This document shows positions 1 to 5,632 of a stretch of 8,543 bases of DNA, in pieces. How positions within the stretch are numbered: the first letter of the stretch is position 1; the number at the start of each line of letters is the position of its first letter. The stretch comes from Desulfobacterales bacterium (lineage in GTDB: Bacteria; Desulfobacterota; DSM-4660; Desulfatiglandales; B25-G16): positions 1 through 8,543 of the forward strand of contig JABXJY010000065.1 of the NCBI GenBank assembly GCA_013375385.1, read 5' to 3'. The notes under the pieces are model-generated. The model ran no database searches, was not told where the DNA came from, and saw only the letters and a program-made list of their open reading frames with translations. Position numbers and translations under genes: made by a program.

Positions 1-609
1 GCTGCTGATAAGGAAGAAATGAGGCGACATCTGAACATTCCCGAAGAAAAAACAGTATTGTTTACCGTAAGAGATCTGGAACCGAGGATGGGGCTGGAGA
101 ATCTTATGTATGCTGTCAAACAAATGATTGAGGTGGTGCCTGATATTTATCTCATTCTGGGTGGAGAGGGACCACTCAAAGAAAACCTTATTTCATTGAG
201 TCAGGAACTGGGAGTTGAAAGCTATATTAGATTTGTTGGCTTTATCCCGGAAGAAGACCTTCCGGATTACTATCGCATGGCTGATGTCTTTGTTCTTCCC
301 ACCATAGAACTGGAGGGGTTTGGTCTGATTACCCTGGAAGCATTGGCATCAGGTCTTCCTGTGCTGGGAACACCGGTGGGTGGGACCGTGGAGATTTTGG
401 GTAAACTCGATTCCAGATATCTCTTCAAAGACACTAAACCAGATTCCATGGCATCTTCGATCATCGAGACCGGTCAGCAATTCAGGAATAATCCCCAGCT
501 CTGGCAGGATGTCTCTGTTCGATGCAGGGCCTTTGTGGAGGCACGTTATTCATGGGAGAGGAATCTTGATAGACTTGAAGATTTGTTCCGGGAGAGTCTG
601 GAATCGTAA
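1..609 (+). CDS. GT4-family glycosyltransferase, C-terminal part (5' end outside window)
   Basis: This is the C-terminal nucleotide-sugar-binding half of a retaining GT-B glycosyltransferase, which would move a sugar from a nucleotide-activated donor onto a growing glycan at the cytoplasmic membrane face. The reading frame is open from base 1 (A-A-D-K-E-E before the first ATG at base 19), so that ATG is internal and the true start lies to the left. About 202 residues are visible. The GT4 signature is clear: a PRMGLENL-like segment, the GGEGP turn, FVGFIPEEDLPDYY, and the E-x7-E motif EGFGLITLE followed by ALASGLPVLGTPVGG. The gene ends with TAA at 607-609 and shows no damage. The toxin-antitoxin module lies downstream, with another GT4 gene beyond it, so it probably belongs to a polysaccharide locus. 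The sugar and acceptor cannot be read from sequence. Confidence 0.93.
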   Translation, partial: AADKEEMRRHLNIPEEKTVLFTVRDLEPRMGLENLMYAVKQMIEVVPDIYLILGGEGPLKENLISLSQELGVESYIRFVGFIPEEDLPDYYRMADVFVLPTIELEGFGLITLEALASGLPVLGTPVGGTVEILGKLDSRYLFKDTKPDSMASSIIETGQQFRNNPQLWQDVSVRCRAFVEARYSWERNLDRLEDLFRESLES

Positions 610-668
610 GTAATCCTCTCTAGGGCTCAAATATCTTTGAGGATGGAGTGTATCATTGCAGTTCTTGA

Positions 669-697
669 TTGACAAGACAATATAAAGAGAATAATAT
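669..697 (+). promoter_or_regulatory. Sigma70-type promoter for the toxin-antitoxin operon
   Basis: A perfect -35 hexamer TTGACA lies at 669-674. A -10-like TAATAT (four of six consensus bases) lies at 692-697, and the spacer is 17 bases. The predicted transcription start is near 704, about 35 bases before the antitoxin GTG at 740. The preceding glycosyltransferase ends at 609, so the module appears to have its own promoter. This was read by eye and not tested against background. Confidence 0.65.
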
Positions 698-700
698 GAC

Positions 701-718
701 TATGGTATTTTGACCATA
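701..718 (+). promoter_or_regulatory. Palindromic candidate operator at the TA transcription start
   Basis: TATGGT (701-706) and ACCATA (713-718) form a perfect 6-base inverted repeat around a 6-base AT-rich spacer. It sits directly after the -10 hexamer and covers the predicted start site. Phd/YefM-type antitoxins usually repress their own operon by binding short palindromes overlapping the promoter, so this is the natural candidate site. The placement is seen in the sequence; binding is inferred. Confidence 0.5.
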
Positions 719-727
719 ATCAATTCT

Positions 728-734
728 AAGGAGG
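728..734 (+). promoter_or_regulatory. Strong ribosome-binding site that sets the antitoxin start at GTG 740
   Basis: AAGGAGG lies five bases before the GTG at 740. The frame is also open upstream to a TTG at 710, but that codon overlaps the candidate operator and has no Shine-Dalgarno sequence. The shorter protein is therefore preferred. Confidence 0.8.
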
Positions 735-739
735 GAGAC

Positions 740-964
740 GTGGAAACTCTATCCGTATCAAAGTTCAAGGCCACCTGCCTTGCTGTTCTGGAAGATGTCA
801 GGAGGCAAAAAAAGAAGGTTATCATAACCAAGAGAGGGAAACCCATTGCTGAGATCATACCTGTTAATCATCAGAAAGATGACATTCCCCTTAAAGACAC
901 TCTTATATTCCTGGGTGATATCGTATCCCCGGTGGCGGAAGATGAATGGGAGGTTTTGAAGTGA
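740..964 (+). CDS. Type II antitoxin, Phd/YefM family
   Basis: The predicted 74-residue protein would neutralise the PIN toxin encoded next and probably repress the operon. The N-terminal DNA-binding and dimerisation part (about residues 4-42) has the family pattern: SVSKFKATCLAVLEDV, a basic stretch, then VIITKRGKPIAEIIPV. The C-terminal part (about 51-74), which in this family wraps the toxin, ends with GDIVSP and an acidic/aromatic EDEWEVLK tail typical of Phd antitoxins paired with PIN toxins. The GTG start is chosen because AAGGAGG precedes it at good spacing. The TGA stop at 962-964 overlaps the toxin GTG at 961-963, so the two genes are probably translationally coupled. The length is normal and no damage is seen. 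The family is secure; the pairing rests on gene order. Confidence 0.9.
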   Translation: METLSVSKFKATCLAVLEDVRRQKKKVIITKRGKPIAEIIPVNHQKDDIPLKDTLIFLGDIVSPVAEDEWEVLK

Positions 965-1353
965 ATGAGGTCTTGCTCGATACCCATGTGTGGATCTGGG
1001 TGAGCATCGAGAAGAGGGATTTGTTATCCAACAAGGCAAAAAGGTTTATCGATGAGGCAAGACAGAAATGGATTTCCACAATTTCCTGTTGGGAGTTGGC
1101 TAAGTTGGTTGAGAAGAAAAGAATCTCTTTTTCGATACCAACCATTACATGGATAAGAAGGTCTCTGGGTGAGTATAGAATAAATGTTGCTGAGCTTTCA
1201 CCAGAAATTGCTGTGGAGAGCACGCAGCTTAAGGGTTTCCATCAAGACCCAGCGGATCAGATTATTGTCGCGACCTCCAGGGTACTAGGAATGCCTCTGT
1301 TAACATCTGACCGGAGAATCCTGGATTTCTTAGATGTTGAGACTACTTGGTAG
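961..1353 (+). CDS. vapC: Type II toxin, PIN-domain ribonuclease (VapC-like)
   Basis: The predicted 130-residue PIN-domain protein is the toxin of the module; family members are Mg2+/Mn2+-dependent ribonucleases that cut tRNA, rRNA or mRNA. The four acidic active-site positions are present: D7 in LLDTHVWIW, E45 in SCWELA, D99 in DPADQIIVATS (D96 is nearby), and D117 in LLTSDRRI. The length matches a single PIN domain. An in-frame ATG at 946 exists, but GTG 961 is preferred: GGGAGG at 948-953 lies seven bases before it, the GTGA overlap with the antitoxin stop is typical of coupled TA genes, and the conserved LLDTH begins near residue 5. The active site looks complete, so the toxin is probably functional. 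The RNA target cannot be told from sequence. Confidence 0.9.
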   Translation: MNEVLLDTHVWIWVSIEKRDLLSNKAKRFIDEARQKWISTISCWELAKLVEKKRISFSIPTITWIRRSLGEYRINVAELSPEIAVESTQLKGFHQDPADQIIVATSRVLGMPLLTSDRRILDFLDVETTW

Positions 1354-1389
1354 TGTGCGGAATCCGTGGAGCATTCTTAGAACTCAGGT

Positions 1390-2616
1390 ATGAAAGACAG
1401 AATAAAAATCGTACATGTCATTACACGCCTTGATAGGGGAGGCTCTGCTCAAAACACTTTGCTCACCTGCCTTGGATTGACTGAGAGATATGAGCTGGTA
1501 CTGGTCCATGGCCTTTCCTTTGAGTCCAGGATGACCGATTGGGAGAAGCAATCGGTTCAGAGAGGAATTGAAAAGGCTAAGGAGCGAGGCGTAAGGGTTG
1601 TTCCCATACCCTCTTTGGTTCGAAGAATAGACCCCCTTCGAGATCTTCGGGCCTTCTTCTCCCTATGGATGTTGATGGTTCAGGAAAGGCCCGTCATCGT
1701 TCACACCCATACCTCCAAGCCAGGAATCCTGGGCCGCTGGGCGGCCAGAATGACCAGCGTGCCCATCATAGTCCATACACCTCATGGCCACGTCTTCTAA
1801 GGCCACTTCGGTCCTGTGGCTTCCAGATTCTTTCTTGTGATAGAAAGGTTTACAGCCTCTATCACGGATTGTATGGTTGCCCTTACTGAAGGGGAAAGAA
1901 ACGACTATATCGCATTTTCTGTTTGTGATGCAGACACGATATCGACGGTTCACAGTGGGGTGGAGATAGATCGATACACGACGCCAAAGGTCAACATTGA
2001 AGATAAGAAGAAATGCTTGGGACTAACCCCGAAAGGGCTGGTGGTCGGTACAGTTGGCTGGTTGCTTCCGATCAAAGGACCAATGTACTTACTCAATGCC
2101 ATGGCACAGGTCTGGCAGAGCTATCCTGAGATAACGTTAGTCTTTGTGGGGAAAGGTGACTTAGAAGATGAGTTGAGGACAGAAGCTTTTCGAATGGGGG
2201 TACCTGAAAGGGTGATATTTTTAGGATGGCGCGATGACATTCCTGAGATCATGCAAGTCCTGGATATTCTCGTTCTTCCTTCATTAAACGAAGGAATGCG
2301 AAGGGTATTGGTAGAGGCTATGGCGGCCGGAAAGCCTATTGTTGCCAGCAATGTTGGCGGAGTCCCCGATCTGGTCATTCAAGGAGAAAATGGACTGCTT
2401 GTCCCGGCAGCAGATGCCAGAGCCCTGGCTCGTGGCATAGAATCCCTGCTTGCGAATCCAAAAAAAAGAAAAGAGATGGGGGAAAAAGGAAAGAAAATGG
2501 CCATAAAGTATGGATCAGATTCCATGGTGCAAAAGATTGATCAATTATACCTCGAATTGTTAAGAAAGAAGAAAAATCCTTTGGGGTTAAGTAATGGGGG
2601 CACAGAGGTTTATTAA
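1390..2616 (+). pseudogene. GT4-family glycosyltransferase interrupted by an in-frame TAA
   Basis: Two open segments in the same frame (1390-1797 and 1801-2616) together make a normal GT4 glycosyltransferase of about 408 codons, split only by TAA at 1798-1800 (codon 137). The N-terminal acceptor domain begins IKIVHVITRLDRGGSAQNT and runs to VHTPHGHVF. After the stop it continues GHFGP, then ALTEGERNDY and HSGVEIDRY. The donor domain has GTVGWLLPIKGP, VGKGDLEDEL and the E-x7-E motif EGMRRVLVE followed by AMAAGKPIVASNVGGVPDL. In relatives the stop position is usually Tyr (HGHVFYG), so one base change from TAT or TAC explains it. The second half could begin only at a GTG near 1816 with a poor ribosome site, and would lack the acceptor domain. 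The 1390 ATG has no good Shine-Dalgarno; an in-frame TAG at 1378 rules out a longer start. A consensus error is the alternative. Confidence 0.87.
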
Positions 2617-3743
2617 AAGAATGGCCTTTCTTGCAATGTTCGCTGCCATCCTTTTTACCTTCTGGGTGGCAGATTCTTTTTGCACCGATTATCAACAGGT
2701 CGCCGGCTTAATTGACCTCCGCACAAACTTCAGTGACGGGGCTTATGACCTGGAATCTCTTGTGCAATTGGCAAAGAAGAAGGGCTTTGGTGTCCTGGTT
2801 ATCAATGACCATGATAGATTGGCCATGGAATACGGCCTCTTCCCGTTGAGGAATGTCCTAAAAAAAAGGGTGGAGTTACATTCAATCAACAAAGGAGCGG
2901 CAGAGAATTATCTGAATAGTATCAAGGAAGTTCAAGAAAAGTATCCTGATATGATCATAATCCCAGGTTCTGAAACGACACCCTTCTATTCCTGGACCGG
3001 CTCCTATTTCAAGAAGAACCTTACCGCCCATAACTATGAAAGGCGGATTTTGACCATTGGACTTGAAAGAGCTGAAGATTATCGGGATCTCCCAATAATT
3101 CACAATGGTTTTTCAACCAGATTTACAGCGGATTTCCTTCCTATTATATTCATCTTTTTTGTTCCTCTTATTATTGGTGTCTTTTTTCTAAGACGGAAAG
3201 GTACTTACAGGGTATCTGGTATAACAATAGGTGTCTTATCCATCCTGTTCATTATCAATACTGACCCTTCTAGAAGCTCTCCCTTTGATCAGTATCACGG
3301 CGATCAGGGTATAGCCCCTATCAACTTCTGATAGATTATGTGAATTCGAAGGGGGAATGACCTTCTGGAATTATCCTGAAACAAGATCGGGCAGGAGAAG
3401 GATGGGTCCAATATTTTTAGATACTCAACCATACCCCAATGTCCTCGAGGAGAGTAAAGGCTATACGGGATTCGCTGCCCTGTATGGAGATAATATAACG
3501 GTTACAGAGCCAGGGAATATGTGGGATAGAGTACTTCTGGCATACTGTGAAGGAAAAAGAGATAGGCCGGTATGGGGAATATCCACAGCAGATTTTCATA
3601 AGGAAGGTGAGGCAGGAGAAAGGCTCGGGAATTTCCCCACGGCTTTTCTTGTTCATAGAAGGACTAAAAAGGAAATATTAGGAGCCCTGAAAAACGGAAA
3701 GATGTACGCCTGTCGAGGAAATTATCCTCAGGCTGCCAACTGA
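2594..3743 (+). pseudogene. Membrane-anchored PHP-like protein, broken by two -1 frameshifts and probably 3'-truncated
   Basis: The first frame (2594-3331) gives a basic N-terminus (QRFIKR) and a hydrophobic segment (about residues 10-26) acting as signal peptide or anchor. A PHP-like region follows: NFSDG, VINDHD (H73), IIIPGSETTP (E127), LTAHN (H146), IIHNG (H170). Two membrane segments come next (about 181-199 and 206-222), then QYHGDQGIAP. The protein then continues in a second frame (3316-3354, PYQLLIDYVNSKG) and a third (3354-3743, GGMTFWNYPETRSG to GISTADFH). The breaks fall at CCCC (3315-3318) and GGGGG (3351-3355); one missing base in each restores about 383 residues. The end at CRGNYPQ seems early, since relatives as I recall them continue. 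PHP proteins are metal-dependent phosphoesterases, but both motif-I His are absent (DLRTN), so activity is uncertain. The start overlaps the glycosyltransferase end by 23 bases. Confidence 0.82.
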
Positions 3744-3851
3744 GCTGCCGAAGGGAGCGAAGAGTCTCGTCATCGGACTGATATTAGTCATCTTTTAGAG
3801 TCTCTGAAAATATGATCTAATGAGGTGTAAGATGAGGAAGGCCTGGCCTGC
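3744..3851 (+). other. Scrambled junction with remnants of the nucleotidyltransferase 5' end
   Basis: This stretch between the broken PHP gene and the nucleotidyltransferase has no intact start but keeps coding-like pieces. One frame reads RTDISHLLESLK (3774-3809) before a TGA. The next reads KYDLMRCK (3808-3831). The nucleotidyltransferase frame reads DEEGLACLLYKNLL from 3831. Joined in order, these resemble the N-terminal helices of PF14907-type nucleotidyltransferases, which usually precede the LLYKNL segment. The joins need one extra A removed in AAAA (3807-3810) and one base added near 3829-3831. This is inference from remembered family pattern and could be chance. Confidence 0.4.
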
Positions 3852-4841
3852 TTGCTTTACAAGAATCTCCTGAAATCAGGGGTACTGGATACCTTGGGCC
3901 ACAATCAAAGAGAAACACTTAGGTCTCTTTATCACCAGACTGTTCTCTTTAACCTCAAACTCATTCATGAGCTAAAGGAAGCCCTGCAGGAGCTGAATCA
4001 AGAGAAGATTCAGGTGGTACTCATGCAGGGAATTGCTCTCCTGCAACAGGTCTATGAGGATGTTGGTCTGAGACCTTTGACGGACATTGATCTCTGGGTA
4101 TTACAAAAGGACTACTCCGGCCTCATAGGTATCCTGAGCAGCCAGGGCTACCAGAGGGATCCCATCTATCCCAATACCTTCAGAAAAGGCTCAACCACCT
4201 TTGATATTCATACCCACATCCTATGGGCTGATCGCATTAGGGCCCATAAGTTGCTCCTCACCAAAGATCAAGAATATATCTATTATGATACCCGGATCAT
4301 ACACTTCGAGGGCCAGGAGGCCCGGTGTTTGAGCCGATATGACGAGGTTCTTTATCTGAGTCTTCATGCATTGAAGCATAATGTGAATAGGTTGATCTGG
4401 TTGGTGGACATCAAGAATTTGGTCAGCGGTTGGGAGAAGTGTGATTGGGAAGGACTCATAGTTCGCGTCAAGGAACTGGGGATGGAAAAGATCATTTCCT
4501 ATATCTTTTTTCTCCTCCTTCACTTGTTTGATTTTTACCCCCCTAAGGAGGTGCGCCAATTTCTGGAACGGAAGAGACGGCATTTCTTGGAGAAAAAGGT
4601 TCTGACAGAGAGGATAAAAGGGGATTCCCTTCCTATCTGGGCTCCTCTTCTCCTGTTTTCCTCCGGAAAGGGAGTGCAGAGGCGTTTTTCTCTCATTTTC
4701 GAAACCCTGTTTCCAAGACCGGAAATATTGAGGCAGGTATTTGCAGATTCCCCTGAACTCAAGGTCTGGCAACTATACTGGATGAGGGTTCTGCAGCTTT
4801 TCGCCATGGTCAAAATGTCTTTGAAAGGTAGAAGGGTATAG
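3852..4841 (+). CDS. Nucleotidyltransferase-fold protein (PF14907 / NTP_transf_5 type), probably 5'-truncated
   Basis: The 329-residue frame carries the signature of the poorly characterised bacterial nucleotidyltransferase family often found in polysaccharide and surface-glycan loci. VVLMQGIALLQQVY (about residues 55-68) holds the glycine loop. GLRPLTDIDLWV (72-83) holds the paired aspartates D78 and D80. FDIHTHILW (117-125) gives a third acidic residue. LSLHALKHNVNRLIWLVDI (169-187) is the conserved His-rich helix. The role is presumed nucleotidyl transfer to an unknown acceptor. No ATG precedes the conserved part in frame. The frame opens at 3831 after a TAA, and the only usable start is TTG 3852, with GAGGAAGG at 3834-3841. 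The family normally has tens of residues before LLYKNL, so the N-terminus is probably lost or frameshifted. It may still be translated, but function is doubtful. It follows the PHP gene in the same direction and meets the minus-strand CPBP gene tail to tail. Confidence 0.78.
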   Translation: MLYKNLLKSGVLDTLGHNQRETLRSLYHQTVLFNLKLIHELKEALQELNQEKIQVVLMQGIALLQQVYEDVGLRPLTDIDLWVLQKDYSGLIGILSSQGYQRDPIYPNTFRKGSTTFDIHTHILWADRIRAHKLLLTKDQEYIYYDTRIIHFEGQEARCLSRYDEVLYLSLHALKHNVNRLIWLVDIKNLVSGWEKCDWEGLIVRVKELGMEKIISYIFFLLLHLFDFYPPKEVRQFLERKRRHFLEKKVLTERIKGDSLPIWAPLLLFSSGKGVQRRFSLIFETLFPRPEILRQVFADSPELKVWQLYWMRVLQLFAMVKMSLKGRRV

Positions 4842-4942
4842 ATGCCTTATCCCGTGTGCCGATAATTGAACAGCCGCGTCTTTTTTTTTATTTTGTAATA
4901 TCAATGTGTTATGTTTACTCAATATCCATCTGTGTGTCGTGT

Positions 4943-4977
4943 CTTGAACATTTTGGTTTTCAGTACAAATGCTCAAG
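4943..4977. repeat. Imperfect inverted repeat between convergent genes
   Basis: CTTGAACATTT (4943-4953) pairs with AAATGCTCAAG (4967-4977) with one mismatch in 11 pairs and a 13-base loop. It overlaps the stop codon of the CPBP gene and lies about 100 bases after the nucleotidyltransferase stop. No T run follows it on either strand, so it is not a standard intrinsic terminator. It could be a 3'-end hairpin protecting either transcript. Confidence 0.45.
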
Positions 4978-5632
4978 GGACACTGCACTGAGATAGCAAC
5001 GAAAGAGTAAAGATAGTCATGTTCCCCAGAACATGGATGGTAATGGGGGTCATCAGGCTTCCCTCCACCTCATAGGCCACTGCAAAGAGAACCCCTCCCA
5101 CAGCTTGGGTGACAGGGACCCCATGATTAGTAGGGTGGGTCAGCACAAAGACCAGGGTGCTTAAGACTAGGGCCATCACCACGCCCCATCGTCTGAAGAA
5201 GCCGTAGAGGATTCCCCGGAAAAAGACCTCTTCTGCTATGGGTCCTATTATGCCACCAATAAAGAAAAGAAGGGCAATTTCACTGTATTTTGAAGGCAGG
5301 TGGGCCTGTATAAGGGTCAGGGCATTAATCCCAGCAGCAAACAATACAACAAACACAAGAAAGGCGACCATTCCGAAACCGGCCGACCAGATCATCCCCC
5401 TTTTGAGCCCGGGAACCATCTTGGATCGAGCCAATCCTATGGACGGCATGCCCTTTCCCCAGATCATAACAATCAATACAATCAAGATTATTTCTAGGAG
5501 GCGCACCACACCCAGAATAATCATCGGGTAGTACAGGCCCAGTGAAATAACGACTCTTGTGGCAACTTCAGTGGAAACGATTGTTGCAAGGGATATGATC
5601 AGGGTTCTTATTTCGATTTTGTCTGCTTCCAT
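4973..5632 (-). CDS. CPBP-family (CAAX/Abi) intramembrane metalloprotease
   Basis: The 219-residue membrane protein belongs to the CPBP family (Rce1/Abi fold), glutamate-dependent proteases that cut substrates within or near the membrane. All catalytic motifs are present: EEVFFRG (E134, E135, R139), FVLTH (F162, H166) and HVLGN (H200, N204). The rest is mainly hydrophobic helices (about residues 10-32, 37-58, 80-101, 119-133, 150-165, 175-187 and 195-213). A longer frame begins at GTG 5665, but ATG 5632 is chosen because GAGGA lies seven bases before it. The gene overlaps the 3' end of the upstream HEAT membrane protein gene by 25 bases, so the two are almost certainly cotranscribed and probably act together. 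No substrate can be named; family members serve in prenyl-protein maturation, bacteriocin immunity and signalling in different bacteria. Confidence 0.9.
   Translation of the reverse strand: MEADKIEIRTLIISLATIVSTEVATRVVISLGLYYPMIILGVVRLLEIILIVLIVMIWGKGMPSIGLARSKMVPGLKRGMIWSAGFGMVAFLVFVVLFAAGINALTLIQAHLPSKYSEIALLFFIGGIIGPIAEEVFFRGILYGFFRRWGVVMALVLSTLVFVLTHPTNHGVPVTQAVGGVLFAVAYEVEGSLMTPITIHVLGNMTIFTLSLLSQCSVP

Noticed and set aside
613..644. ATCCTC/GAGGAT inverted repeat after the first glycosyltransferase.
   Set aside because: The arms are six bases with a 20-base gap and no T run follows, so it is easily explained by chance.
710..739. Longer antitoxin form starting at TTG 710.
   Set aside because: TTG 710 overlaps the candidate operator and lacks a ribosome site. 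The conserved family sequence begins just after GTG 740, which has AAGGAGG upstream.
4221..4772. Long minus-strand frame opposite the nucleotidyltransferase (183 codons).
   Set aside because: It is antisense to a strand with clear family motifs and has no protein pattern of its own, so it is a shadow frame.
4861..4889. T9 tract (4881-4889) as an intrinsic terminator for the nucleotidyltransferase.
   Set aside because: No GC-rich stem can be formed directly before it; the preceding bases show no convincing inverted repeat.
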